Assembly: GCA_025558075.1 (NCBI GenBank)
Contig: JAHLKF010000008.1
Coordinates: forward strand, 310,001 to 374,000
Source: Gaertneriomyces semiglobifer
Lineage: Eukaryota; Chytridiomycota; Chytridiomycetes; Spizellomycetales; Spizellomycetaceae
DNA: 64,000 bases
Reading direction: 5' to 3'
The notes below the pieces were generated by a model. That model saw only the letters and a program-made list of their open reading frames with translations. It searched no databases and had not been told where the DNA came from. Positions 23,309-35,043 of this stretch are shown here, piece after piece. The stretch's first letter is position 1. Each line of letters opens with the position of its first letter. The position numbers were made by a program, and so were the translations under genes.

Positions 23309-23519
23309 CTTGCTGTCGTCGTGCGTCGGCGTATTCTTCCGTCGCCTAGTCCAGTTTACAATTCTTCATTTACCTTGTGGGTCAAGATCCTGGCGTTGTT
23401 GCTAGGCTTGAACGCGTTGCTAGGCCTGAAGTTTGGAACCATTGAATGGAACCAATGAATGAACCCACCACCATCAATTGCAGACTATATCGAAGCAACT
23501 CCACAACTGGCTTGATACA
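23309..23519. promoter_or_regulatory. Shared divergent promoter of two mitoribosomal genes
   Basis: The start codons of mS23 (minus) and bL19m (plus) are 211 bp apart. Two adjacent tandem duplications sit here: GTTGCTAGGCxTGAA at 23398-23412 and 23416-23430, and GGAACCAxTGAAT at 23435-23447 and 23448-23460. They are candidate binding sites for a shared regulator. Confidence 0.5.
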
Positions 23520-24286
23520 ATGAACATCGTACGGTCGAGATTATTGAGGACGCCTATGGCGCTTGTGCCCACCCCAGTGCATTTGTCTGCTGGTAAACCC
23601 CGACACTACGCTGCTCCAAGGACGGGTGAGTTTAAGTCTGCAGAAAGAAATGTCCAACAACCAATTGAAGTAATACTGATAAAATTGTATGGCTTATAGC
23701 GAATCAAGAAGATGAAGTCCTGCCCGCATTAGGCCCATACTATCCTCGTCCCGCCAGCTCACCACTTCCATCACTCAAAGGGCAAACGTCCAAAGATCTT
23801 TCTCTTCCTCACGATCCGCGAGGTCACAAGTCTCATTCTCATCAGCTTCTTCGCCAAATCGATGTTGACATGCGACAGCGCCTGGATATCGACAACCGCG
23901 CAGATCTCTTCCGTAAAAATCACCCGAACGCACTGCAGCCTGGGTCAATCTTGCTGATTGAACAAATTACCTCACGATCCCGCCCGAGATCACAGGTGTT
24001 TGCTGGTGTATTGATAGCCATTCGGCGTAAAGGTGTCATGACGAATATTGTTCTGCGAAATTATGTGCTTGGCACCGGTGTCGAAATGGTTATTCCGGTG
24101 TTTAGCCCTAGTGTAAAAAGAATCCGGGTGCTGAAGAAGGTGACAGATATGACAGAGGGCGATAACATTTACTGGCTAAGGGACAAGCCGAGCAGTAGTC
24201 CGATGGCATTCACGAAGATTGACGAAATGGTTGTCAGGGATAGGGAACAAGAGAGAAGAGCAAGAAAGGCGAGCAGTGCGAGATAA
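23520..24286 (+). CDS. IMG1: Mitochondrial ribosomal protein bL19m
   Basis: Two exons (23520-23625, 23700-24286) encode 230 residues. The start MNIVRSRLLRTP is Arg-rich and amphipathic, a likely mitochondrial presequence. The bL19 core is seen in LQPGSILLIEQ, RPRSQVFAGVLIAIRRKG, NIVLRNYVLGTGVEMVIPVF and SPSVKRIRVLKK. bL19 sits at the subunit interface of the large subunit. In-frame sequence continues upstream without an ATG, so the start is the first ATG. Confidence 0.88.
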
Positions 24287-24682
24287 GAGGTGACATTTCA
24301 ACCAAATAGACATCTGTAGCGAGTTAAGCATGATTGCGCTGGGTCATTATCGAAAACGTATTTATTTTCGCAGAAGAACCGTTAATTACACTTCACCTTC
24401 CGCGTAATCAGCGAAGATTGTGCATTTTCAATAAAAACTAATCAAGTGATGGGAACCATCGATCTAACCAATCTACAGATCAACCAATCCCCGATGGGTC
24501 GTTCTAACCCGATCTACCGCCGGCTCGCGTCCGAAGCTAACCTTCATCGGTACCGGCAATCGCCCTTCCTTCAGGGAATGTTGATACTCATAAACATAGG
24601 CACATAGTTGCTTGATAACCGCTCAATTAGATGGTATGCACAATCACTTCGTTCACAGTTACAGTCCCCGTATGTGCTGAAA
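24287..24682. other. Intergenic, convergent 3' ends
   Basis: This lies between the bL19m and GLRX3 stop codons. I see no coding pattern, repeat or RNA structure beyond AT-rich 3' UTR-like sequence. Confidence 0.45.
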
Positions 24683-25726
24683 TCATCCTTCGATGACTGC
24701 CTGTAGCTCGCCCTGTTGCACCAGCTCTCGCACAATATCCAATCCACCGACCAATTCTCCATTGACATACAGCTGGGGATAAGTCGGCCAGTTGCTGAAG
24801 CTCTTCAATCCTTGTCTAACTTCCTCGTCTTCCAAGATGTCAAAAGTATCATACTTCACACCTTGCTCGGTAAGCAATTGTGTGATTTGTCGGCTAAATC
24901 CACATTTGGGTACCTCTGGATTGCCTTTCATGAAGAGCACCACTGGCGACTTGCTGATCAATCGCTTGAGTCGTTCCTCCAGAGATTCCTCCTTCGGAGC
25001 CATCTGTTGGAATTCCCCGCTCGACACCATTTCCTTCAAAATGTCTACACCACCAATGAGTTCCCCATTGACATAAATTTGTGGAAACGTAGGCCAATCG
25101 CTTAGTTGCTTCAATCCCTGCCGCACTTCGTCATCCGCCAATATGTTGAACGAGCCATATTTGACGCCGGATTCCGCAAGAAGTTCGATTGCCTGACGGC
25201 TGAAACCACAGCGTGGTGTTGACGGGGTTCCTTTAATAAAGATCATGACCGGGTGGGAATTGATCAATGCCTTGAGTCGCGTATTCAGGTCATGCGTAGC
25301 TGCTGGTACCGCATGTTGCTCGTCCGCGAACGTGCTAGCATACTTTTCGACCAAACTCGTTAACCCAGAAGCATTGGCGCCTTCGATTCTCCCAACCACT
25401 TTGGTATCCTTGACAACAACGAAGGTCGGTACAGCCGCTACCTCATAAGTTTCACTAACATCTGGGAAGTTCTCGGCTTCGATGCTGATAAACTGGAGTG
25501 CCGGATATTTGCGTGATAACTCTGCGAAGACCTCATTCATGTCTTTGCATTGTTCTGCCCATGTTGCCCAAAAGTTCAAAACGGAGATGCGGCGGGATGT
25601 CAAAAGTGTCTGAAGATGTGTCTCATCGTTTGGCGCTAAACAGAAACGCATCAGCCATGCGCATTCAAACTTAAACTAGAATGCTGGATTCAACTTACTG
25701 TTAACGTTGTGCTTCGTTGCGGACAT
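24683..25726 (-). CDS. GLRX3: Monothiol glutaredoxin 3 (Trx-Grx-Grx)
   Basis: Exon 1 (25726-25699, 28 nt) and exon 2 (25635-24683) encode 326 residues. A thioredoxin-like domain (10-115) has WAEQC (35-39) in place of WCGPC, so it keeps a single active-site Cys. Two monothiol glutaredoxin domains follow, each with the CGFS motif and the WPTFPQ/WPTYPQ-YVNGEL-GG glutathione-binding block. Such proteins bind bridging 2Fe-2S clusters with glutathione and deliver iron-sulfur and iron in the cytosol and nucleus. Yeast Grx3/Grx4 have one Grx domain; the two-domain layout is that of animal PICOT. It shares its promoter with the SLM-like gene. Confidence 0.93.
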
Positions 25727-26033
25727 CTTTCCCTAATTGCTGCTTTCTTCCCCCGTTGCTCGCTTTTCCTTTTGCTAGGTTGAATCCCACAGGTTTTATA
25801 ACAACTTCGGCCGAAGTTTGTGGTAATGCCCTAGGGTTAGGGTTTCACACGGTTCTGGTCTTGGCCCCGCCGCTGCCCGTTGCTCTTTTCCAAACCGAAA
25901 GCGATACACGACAAAGGCGGAAACAAGGCAACACGCAACGGCGGTAGGAGGAGGGAGAACGAACTAGCAAGGACGAACTAGTGGCCGCATTTGGGGAGCG
26001 GAGGGAGGTAGTGGCAAACGAACAAGGAGTAGA
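25727..26033. promoter_or_regulatory. Divergent promoter with telo-box
   Basis: There are 307 bp between the GLRX3 (minus) and SLM-like (plus) start codons. TAGGGTTAGGGTTT at 25832-25845 holds two TTAGGG-type units, about 106 bp upstream of GLRX3. A small palindrome (CTTCGGCCGAAG, 25805-25816) lies next to it. Confidence 0.45.
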
Positions 26034-28289
26034 ATGATGGTGACCGTTAGGGAAGGTGAAGCATCGACTACCCACAATGGAAGACCGCGACTACAGGCTC
26101 CGTTTGCGGATAACCCGACGAATGGTTTAGTGCCTTTAAGTGTTACGGAGGTAAGTCGCAATGATTGTTCTTTCTCTTGGACTCTTTGCGATTGGTTTGA
26201 CTTGTGCGATTAGATATTCCTGCAACGTTTGGCCGGCTGGGCACAGTTAGTGAAGCGGTTGATTTTACAATTCGAGTTGATTGTAGATCATCAAAGAAGG
26301 CTAGCTGATGTATATGGACGTTGTGCGAGAGAGTTCATGATCCCGATAACAACAAAAGATGGCGCAAACGTATTCGGAAATGATGAGTCTTCTATGGTTT
26401 GTGGCTGCTTGGGCTCTAAATTGAAGCCATGCGGTCTTCTGATTATTTCCTATTTACAGAGCGTGTTCGGTGGTATGCAAAAGGCACACGTCAAATTGCA
26501 GAACGAAAATGCAGAGTTTGCCTCCATGTTGGAAACGCATGTGCTCCCGAAGCTGCGCTCGCTTCTAGCAGATCTCAGAAGAAAGGCAGCGGATACAGAT
26601 AAAGAATGGATATCCTTGGATCGCGAGCTTGCTAGAGACCGCGACGTTTACGTTAAGCTCACCGAGCAACTGAAAGCAGCCTTGGATACCCATTCTGGAC
26701 TTGCCATAGATGATTCCAGCACTGAAGTTGTTTCCATGACTGACAAGGACCCGTGGACGGCAAACTTGGCCGTCCGTTGCCATGTAGCTACATGTTTGTA
26801 CAAGCAGGAACATTATCACTCGTCCATTCTATCACAACAGGATCACTTTGCAACTTTCGAAGGCACCATCATACAAACCCTCCGCGTATCCCTTTCGACT
26901 TTCTTTGACTGGCAAACTAAGGACTTGACGTCCTCACTGGACATGTTCCGCAAGCTGAAGAACAGTCTGCACGAATTGGATCCGGTGAAGGACTGGACAT
27001 CTTTCCGCCAGCGCCACAATGATCGTATTCTCTCTCTCACCGCGCCCAAGCTGGTTTCCGAAAACATTTGGTATGAAGGTCAAAAAGACGCGTTAGTGGC
27101 ATCCCATAAAGAAGGACTCCTGTACAGAAAGGACGGAGGCATGCGCTTGGGTTTCAAAAGGTCATGGAAAGAGACATGGGTAGTAGTGAGCTCAGCTGGG
27201 TACCTGCACGCATTTCCGCCGAACGTACGGCCGAATTCTATTCGCCAAGGCGGTGATGAGGAACGGGAAAATTTGGAACCAGAGCTATCGCTTTATTTGC
27301 CGGATTGTGTAATAGGACCGATGATGGCCAACGAAAAGGAACCCGAAGAATTCGTGGTACAGGAGAAAAGTACCGGATTATTTGGAGGAGAGAAGAAGCA
27401 CAAGGTATGCTATGCTGTATATGTACCACAGGTTACCTTTGTGTCCTGTACTAACCCAATTTGCGCAAAGTTCAAGGGCGCGGATTTGAACGAGTCAGTA
27501 CAATGGTGGGGTTATCTATCTGAACGTGTCCGAACCACTGTGAACCGCAACGACCCACTAATTTCGAAACCATCACGCCGTTCCATGGAGCAACGAAAAT
27601 CCCGCAATTCAGTCTCCAGTGTTGGCTCAAACCCTACCGTCAATGATCCGTTAGGTGCAGCTCCTTTAGCCGCTGTCAGAGAAGCAACAGAGAAAGAAAA
27701 GAGAAAGCCTGCCGACCCGCTTGGGGTTGGGGTTGTAAAAGCTGCTGCGGCTAGGAAACCAGTTAGCGTGGGCCCCGTTGCGGAAAGCCATGTAACGCCT
27801 GTGGCCGCCAGCACACCTGCGGCAAGACTTACCCAAACCCCGCAAGCGGCCGACGAGTTTGGAGACTTCGAGAGCTCCCCCTCACATCTGCATGATGCTG
27901 CCGGGAAACCAAGTTCGCCGCCGCCTCATCTTTCACCTGTTTCCGTCCAGCCGACTTTGCCGCAGAACTTGGAGTACATATCACCGTCTCTTTCATCCCC
28001 GTATGTTGCCCATTCCGATTTGGAACCCGATGAAGACGAACCGCCGAAAATCAACATTGACCCATCACTATCTATGGCGGAGAACATGGATCGCGCCTTG
28101 TCTAGCTATCCAGACATGGATGCGAAGAGTCCGGTACCGGACGGGGATGACCCGTGGGGTAGCCCTTGGGGTGGAGAGGATAATGGGCTTGGTGGTTTTG
28201 ACAATGTGAGCAGCGGTTTAGGTGGCAGTTTGCAGAGAGCGGCCAGATTGGGCGACTTTGATGAGATTGGAGGTGGAGCATGGCAGTAG
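26034..28289 (+). CDS. F-BAR/PH protein, SLM1/SLM2-like
   Basis: Four exons (26034-26150, 26214-26396, 26460-27404, 27471-28289) encode 687 residues. After a short tail, a long helical region (about 40-310) reads as an F-BAR-type membrane-curving module; a PH domain follows (GLLYRKDGGMRLGFKRSWKETWVVV, ending in VQWWGYL). This order is that of yeast Slm1/Slm2, TORC2 effectors that bind PI(4,5)P2 at eisosomes. The tail is Pro/Ser-rich and acidic, with a DEFGDF motif and Gly/Trp-rich ends that may bind adaptors. The introns at 26397 (63 nt) and 27405 (66 nt) are multiples of three without stops, so retention would keep the frame. Confidence 0.8.
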
Positions 28290-28541
28290 TGCCGGGGTAT
28301 ATTTTATGCGGAACTATTTTGGAAACTGGTTTCTTTTTTTGGATAGGCTATAGGCATAGGCTGCATCTACGTAGAGATTCTGCTTGCTTTTTCTTTAGGA
28401 TAGTTTGTGCGGGGACCATCTACGCAGACCGTTCCGGTTGGCAACTTTTATATTTGAAATGAATGGTCTTTACGATAAACCGTGAGGGCGTCTTGTGTGT
28501 ATCATACACCCCAACCAAAAAAGGCTATTGTACCATCCTTC

Positions 28542-29671
28542 TTATCTCGCAGTTTCCGTTCCCTTTGTGCGTTCCCAAACCTTCTCGACTTGTCCTTTGC
28601 ACATCTCTAGCCACTTAACGTCCTTGCCGTCTTTGTCTTCACCCGATTTTTCGTGTCGATCGGCGACCAATTTTGCGGTATTGACAATCTCCTTGCAGGT
28701 GCTTACGACGTTGGAGAGATCTCCAACTATATCATTCATAGGTATCGGACAAGTAAACAAACTCGCCATGTCGTCGAGATGTCTCGAAAGGTCAGAGGAG
28801 AGAGTGGAGACTGTGTCTAATGCCGTAACATACTCCATATCAACGTCCTCAGTTTTGTGGGCAGGTTTGTTCAAAATGGATAGGATCTTCTTCAAAAGCA
28901 TGCGTCCAGCCTTCGAGATTATCAGACTGTTGTTCACAAGCTCTTTCTCGAGAGCACTGAGCGCAGTCTTTTCTTCCCCATCGGTGATGTGGTCGTCCTC
29001 GTTAATAAGATCATCCCATCCGTCATCAAGGTCGTCTATGTCGTCTCCATTCAAAAACCCTTCAATTTCTTCAATGCAGTCGCACACCAACGCTTCGTTT
29101 CGTCGCACAACCTTCTGCACGCACTCGGCATTGCTCAAAGACACCGATTCCAGTTGTTTACATATGTCCCATATCAGCCCTGTGCTTCCAAGGTAGTCTA
29201 CCCGTGTACCACCCCCAACTTCACGTGGCGACTCGAGAAAAGAGTTGGCAAAGCGAACGGTGGAATGGAGCAACGTTGTGGTTACTGAACTTAATTCAGT
29301 GCGTACTGTGTTACCGGCTGCTGCCGGGACGGACATAACACATGCCACGACATGTCCTATCACCTTGGACAGTTCCTTGGCAAGCTTGGGTGCGTCTTTA
29401 GAACCGGTCTTTCCCACTAGCGACAACTAAGTGTCCCATTTGTGTGAGTGGTCTAAGCAAGGTCACACGAGAAAAGCATGAGCGGCACTACCTTGGTGGA
29501 GTAATGTCCTAAGACTTTCCCTGAATCAGCTAATTGTGTACGAAAGAACTTCTCATCGTAAACTACATCGCTGGACGCTGTCGCCGATGGACTTTCTTGA
29601 AGCGTTTGAATGTAGCCAAGAGCAGTGTCAATGAGGGAGTTGAGAGCAGCGTCGAGCTCGGGGTTTGACAT
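28542..29671 (-). CDS. GCIP/CCNDBP1-family protein
   Basis: Two exons (29671-29492, 29426-28542) encode 354 residues. The all-helical sequence, the acidic middle (EGFLNGDDIDDLDDGWDDL) and the C-terminal IVGDLSNVVSTCKEIVNTAKLV resemble the GCIP domain of cyclin-D1-binding protein 1 (Grap2 and cyclin-D-interacting). In animals this is a nuclear helix-loop-helix-type regulator; its fungal role is not established. An upstream in-frame ATG at 29797 would add 42 residues of less protein-like sequence; I prefer MSNPELDAAL. Confidence 0.65.
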
Positions 29672-30312
29672 CCTGGTACTGTAGACTGTGCGAAAGATAT
29701 CAGACTGAGATAAATGGCTGATTCCCAAGTCGGACGGTTGGTCACCGGAAAAAAGAAATAACTGCGACAAGAAACGCGCGCTCAACACGGCCGCCATCGT
29801 CGAATCCTCAACGCACTTTCGGCAATCGCCGGTTCTGATAATCGCTGGGACGGCATTGGGTTGTGACAGTGGAGAGTTGAGGGGTTGCTGTTAAGCATGA
29901 TCATATGCAACTACTGCGAGCAAACTGCAAAGCCATGAACGCTTCCCAGTTCGAAGCACCTACCGTCAACGGCCACGACTGTTGTGTCCGAGGTAATGAT
30001 TTAAGTGTAGAGCTTGAAGGGCGCTTAACGGGGCGCCTCCAGAAGTACCGCAAGCAATAGAAGTCAAGTTGTGAACTATGGGTGAGTGTGAAGGGCAGAT
30101 AATGTGATATAAGTGCTTGATAGCATGGCTATCATGTCTGTCCCACTTTCCCAGATACTCTCTATATACTGCTATTTGGCGCTTCATCTGCTTGGTCGTA
30201 GTCGTCGCTTTAACTCAATACTAGGATGGCAGACTGGCACACTGAACAGAGTGATGAGCTGCCGTGGAACAAGGACCACCTTGCCAGAGAGTCTGAACAA
30301 GCCTGAGCTGCA
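29672..30312. other. Intergenic
   Basis: This region lies upstream of the GCIP-family gene and downstream of the next minus-strand gene. Only short chance frames are present. Confidence 0.4.
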
Positions 30313-31108
30313 CTATCGCTTTGTAAGCTCTAAAGTAAGTCCAGGCATCTCTTCAAAGACCCTGCGTATATCTTCAAGTGGGGCGTCCGTCACCATGCAA
30401 GTAGGATAGTTCCTGCTGCCCCATTTCGGATGTAATATGATTTTACATGCTCCTATCTGAGTTGTCGGATACTTCAAGAACTGGACCGCGGATTCGACAT
30501 CGGGAAAAAGTGATGGGCCAGAGCGGGTGTAGTACGGCAGCCCAGTTGGGGGATCGGAGATATCAGTAAAATTTGGAGAGAGAGATTGGCGCACATGGTC
30601 GGTGAAGGCGTATGTCTACCAAGCCGGAGATATAGGTCAGTTACTACCAGACGATGATGCGTAGGCCCACGACAATAGGTACATATTCCAATAATAAATC
30701 CCGTTCCCATGATGTTTCATCATTCACGGCAACAAGATCATAGCAACTACGCTGAAAAAGCTGTATCACTTTGACGGAATGCCACGGCCGCGGCCGTTCC
30801 GATGAGCCGCTTGTAGTGCTGGGCTCGATGAGCTCCTGTGCCGTTTGGTTGTCTTTCTCCTCTTTCAGCTCCACCCAGACAGCACTGATCTCTCGCCACA
30901 GTGATCTAGATATGCTGTGTACGCTGTATTCCAATATTGTGGCATTTGGCGGAATTTGCAGACTTTCAATTCGACAGGTATGAAAAGCAGGGTAGTGTGG
31001 AGGATGAGGTGACCGGACCTGTTCTTCAAGACGATCAGCCCCGCGAAAACTTAGGTTCAACAAGGTTGGGTGAATCAATATCTCCGAACGGCGAGAAGGT
31101 GGCGACAT
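30313..31108 (-). CDS. Hypothetical protein with JmjN-like segment
   Basis: Two exons (31108-30683, 30615-30313) encode 242 residues; the intron (30616-30682, GTACCT...GGTAG) keeps the frame. The N-terminus is basic (MSPPSRRSEILIHPTLLNL). The region SLFPDVESAVQFLKYP followed by IGACKIILHPKWG resembles the JmjN pattern (F..P..YI.......GICKIVPP..W) found in front of some JmjC demethylases, but no JmjC domain is present. The likeness is weak and could be chance. No signal peptide or membrane span is seen. Confidence 0.5.
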
Positions 31109-31220
31109 GAATATCGGCGTAGGTCATAGAGAGAGGAATAAACATGTACCTCGGAAAGTTACTGAGAAGTCCAAAAGGAAAACCATCTACGCGTCCTGTC
31201 CGATCTTATGTAAGCCATAA

Positions 31221-31228
31221 TCACGTGA
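31221..31228. promoter_or_regulatory. E-box palindrome TCACGTGA
   Basis: A perfect 8-bp palindrome lies 92 bp upstream of the RPS11 start codon. CACGTG is the site of Cbf1/USF-type bHLH factors; use at this ribosomal gene is inferred. Confidence 0.4.
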
Positions 31229-31319
31229 TACTTTGGATTCCCTTCGTCGCCTTCACGAACGCATTTGTTGAATTCTTTTCACATTTACTTTTTCCGCATA
31301 CCAGGGGCTAGGATCAAAG

Positions 31320-32206
31320 ATGGCTGAACAGGTCAGTATTGAGTGTCGGTGCACGAAGCTTGTAACGACGAGGAGGCCAGGTGGAAATTTTTTTGAGGTG
31401 ATTGGGCCAATGAATGCGGAAGTTAGGATTTCGAAGTGGAGAAACTGTGGCAACATACGTTTCGCCCGTGATTATTGACATCCCACCGAAAGTCGTATTT
31501 TGTGTTGGTGGAGTTGATGCAGAAATTCAATGAGGAGGCGTCGACGTTGATCACCGATGCCGAAGTGTTGTTCTGGCGGCTTGAGTGATGACAAGCGCCG
31601 TGATCACAGATGGGAAACACGCGGCACACAACCGCCGCAAACGCTTGCGTTGTACATGTGGCTAACCTGGATGCATACAGACCCAAAAAGCCTTCCAGAC
31701 CCAGGTCGGAATCTTCCAAAACGCTAAGCTTCTCGGCAAGAAGAAGTCAGTCGCAAAGCGCTGGTACAAGGATGTTGGTCTTGGCTTCAAGACTCCCCGT
31801 GAAGCAATTGAAGGTCACTACATCGACAAGAAGTGCCCCTTCACCTCCGACAAGGTCTCCATCCGTGGCCGTATCTTGACCGGTTCCGTCGTCTCTGTTG
31901 GCAAGATGGAGAGGACGATCATCATCCGTCGTGAGTACTTGCACTACATCCCCAAGTACAACCGTTACGAGAAGAGGCACAAGAACTTGGCTGCCCACAT
32001 GTCCCCTTGCTTCATCGGTGTCGAAGTCGGTGATGTCGTGACTGTCGGTCAATGCAGGTGAGTGGTTGGATTTTGATTCACGCGTCGCTGTACTGGCCAC
32101 TCATTCCCGCTTTTCCGACAGGCCTTTGTCAAAAACCGTGCGGTTCAATGTCCTCCGGGTTCAGAAAAAGGTTGTCAAGGGAGCCAAGTCATTCCAGAAG
32201 TTTTGA
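31320..32206 (+). CDS. RPS11: 40S ribosomal protein S11 (uS17)
   Basis: Three exons (31320-31331, 31681-32057, 32122-32206) encode 157 residues, one fewer than human RPS11. The first exon codes only MAEQ and is followed by a long 349-nt intron, a layout common for ribosomal protein genes. Conserved blocks include [50 protein letters not shown] and [20 protein letters not shown]. It is a core small-subunit protein that binds 18S rRNA. I looked for an intronic snoRNA and did not find a convincing one. Confidence 0.95.
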
Positions 32207-32718
32207 GTCTCTGTCGATGGACGACAGGAATCGCAGGGAAGGAACAACCCCTTCTCGGGTCCTGTGATTCGGATGGGCGAGAGCACCTATCTCTCAGCGT
32301 CAATTTATTTGATGTATATGCGAGAACCGCTTGATAGCTTTACATGACAATGGTCGGGGCAATGCCTCGCACGATTTGAAGGATGCCAAAGTCAATTTCT
32401 GAAACAGTGAACCTTTCAACATGACGCATGTCCTTCTGCCTTTTACAAGTTGAATCGTAGGCTTTCTCTCTTATTAAAGCATCAAGACCACTGAGTTTCT
32501 CGCCCGCCCGATCTTTCGAATATCCGTTATGTCGGCATCGCGTTAACTCTTCTTGACTGGAGCCGGCGCGTTAAATCGTGTAATCGATAACCAATAGTCG
32601 CCAAGCGCTTCCCCGTTTCACTCCGTTTCTTTTTTTTTATTTTGGTTCTGTTTGCCGAGAGCATCTCGAGATCGCCATCAGCAACCGCAGCATTACGAGG
32701 CAGCTAAGGCAGGGCAAG
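32207..32718. other. Intergenic, GUA1 promoter
   Basis: This is the RPS11 3' region and the upstream region of GUA1. A T-rich run (TTTCTTTTTTTTTATTTT, about 32626-32643) lies 75 bp before the GUA1 start. No gene is seen. Confidence 0.45.
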
Positions 32719-34650
32719 ATGGCTTCCACGCAAGACCTCGAGGTGTCCCAGCAGTACGACACCATCCTCATTCTGGATTTCGGGTCTCAGTACACTCACT
32801 TGATTGCGAGACGGATCAGAGAACTCGGAGTCTACTGTGAGCTCCAAGCATGTACTTACAAGATTAAGGATCTCAAGTTCAAGCCCAAAGGTACGCCATT
32901 CTATTTCGCGACTCCCATGGGGTGAAGTGAGAATGGGCGGTCTTCGTGAGAATTGCGGGAACGTGTGTTGTGGGGGTTGTCATCCTAGGAGGATGCGCAT
33001 TCATGATTGCTTAGTACTTGATTGTCCATTGCTCCGAAAACATTGAATTGTTTCGAGCGCAATTGGCTCATGCAAGCCTGCCTTTCCATTCAGGTGTTAT
33101 CCTGTCCGGTTCACCTTACTCTGTCTACGACGCGGACGCCCCTCATGTTGATCCTGCGGTCTGGACTCTTGGTGTACCGATACTCGGTATCTGCTTTGGT
33201 TTACAAGAGATTGCATGGACCAAGGGCGGCAAAGTAGAACCTCACGATAAGCGCGAATACGGCCATGCCACTATTCACATCAACGCCGGTTCCAAGCTGT
33301 TCGACGGCCTTGGCAAGGATATGATTGTTTGGATGTCTCATGGGGACCAACTGAGCGCTCCTCCTACTGGATTTGAAGTTAGTGCGCACACCGCCACCTC
33401 CCCATTTACCGCCATCGAGAATCACGAGGCGAGAATTTACGGCATTCAGTTTCACCCAGAAGTCTCCCATACACCGAATGGGACCGCTTTATTCAGGAAC
33501 TTTGCTATTGGCATTTGCGGAGCCAATGCCAACTGGACCATGGTTAGTTGCGCGCCTCTGCCCTTTTGTGCGATCGAAAATCAAGTTGACCACCAGATTT
33601 TATCTAGGCTTCTTTCGTTGACAAAGAAATCGCTCGAATTCGTGCTCTTGTCGGTCCGACTGCCCAAGTCATTGGCGCCGTCTCCGGTGGAGTGGACTCA
33701 ACCGTTGCCGCTATGTTGATGACAAAAGCCATCGGGGACCGATTCCACGCCATTCTGGTTGACAACGGTGTCATGCGTTTGAACGAATGTCAAACGGTGA
33801 AACAGACGTTGGACGATCACTTGGGTATCAATTTGACTGTTGCTGATGCTGCAGACCTCTTTCTTGGTCGTCTCAAAGGAGTTACGGATCCGGAGAAGAA
33901 GCGCAAAATCATCGGCAACACTTTCATTGAGGTATTTGAGGCGGAGGGTGCAAAAATCGAAGCCCAAGTTGAGCAATCTGGACGCGGAAAGATCGAATAC
34001 TTGTTGCAAGGCACGCTCTACCCGGATGTTATTGAATCTATTTCATTCAAGGGCCCCAGTGCCACCATCAAGACGCACCACAATGTCGGCGGTCTCTTGG
34101 ACGACATGAAGTTGAAGGTTATTGAGCCGTTGCGTGAATTGTTCAAAGATGAAGTGCGTGCTTTAGGAAGCATTATGGGCATCGACGACGAGCTGATTTG
34201 GAGACATCCTTTCCCTGGACCCGGTATCGCTATCCGAATTTTGGGAGAGGTTACAAAGTCGCAGGTTGAAATCGTACGACAGGCGGATCACATCTACATC
34301 GAAGAGATTAAACGCGCAGGGCTCTACCGTGAAATTGCACAAGGTACGCATAATGTCGCATTCCTATGAGTTAGGTTTTTTTGGGCCAGCTTACCCATGT
34401 TCTTGTCGCAGCGTACGCGGCCCTTTTGCCCATTCGTTCCGTGGGAGTCATGGGCGATAAGCGCACTTACGAGCAAGTTATTGCTCTTCGAGCGGTAGAA
34501 AGTAGAGATTTCATGACCGCAGATTGGTATGATTTCCCGACTGCGGTTTTGAAGAGGATAAGCAGCCGCATCATCAACGAGGTGCAAGGGGTCAATCGTG
34601 TGGTTTATGATGTTAGCAGTAAGCCCCCGGCTACGATTGAGTGGGAATAA
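32719..34650 (+). CDS. GUA1: GMP synthase (glutamine-hydrolysing)
   Basis: Four exons (32719-32890, 33094-33542, 33608-34343, 34412-34650) encode 531 residues; yeast Gua1 has 525. The class-I glutamine amidotransferase domain carries the nucleophile in GICFGLQ (Cys91) and the His-Glu pair in FHPEVSHT. The ATP pyrophosphatase loop is SGGVDST (from residue 233), and the C-terminal dimerisation domain ends with PPATIEWE. The enzyme converts XMP to GMP in the cytosol. The first intron is long (203 nt) by local standards. Confidence 0.96.
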
Positions 34651-35043
34651 TGTGGACTTTAGCCAAGGAGATTGCCAGGAAAGCGTGGCAGCTGATTCGT
34701 GACTCATGGACATAGAGTGTGTGCAGTAAGCTTCTTGTTCCAGCTCTTTAACTGTACATGGACGAGAATGGGGCTCCAACGAAGGCCATTCTGATTGAAG
34801 ATTTACTCTACATTGCATTCGAATACACTGTATTTGGAGCCAAGTTTATTTACTCTGCTTGGTGATTTGCGACGGATGCTTACCCAGCGCGGGGATGGGC
34901 AGGCAATCTTGAAAGTGAATGCGCTCGATGTAATTGAAGTCTCAAGATCACGAGTAAGGTAGATGTCATTTCCAAAAACCCAGTTATAATACACGTAATA
35001 CAAATTAAATGCTATGCTAATCGTCGACTACGGCGCCTACTAT
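34651..35043. other. Intergenic, convergent 3' ends
   Basis: This lies between the GUA1 and BAG-protein stop codons. I see no coding pattern or repeat here. Confidence 0.45.

Noticed and set aside
31332..31680. Intronic C/D-box snoRNA in RPS11
   Set aside because: A C-box-like GTGATGA occurs, but no CTGA D box or terminal stem lies at the right distance.
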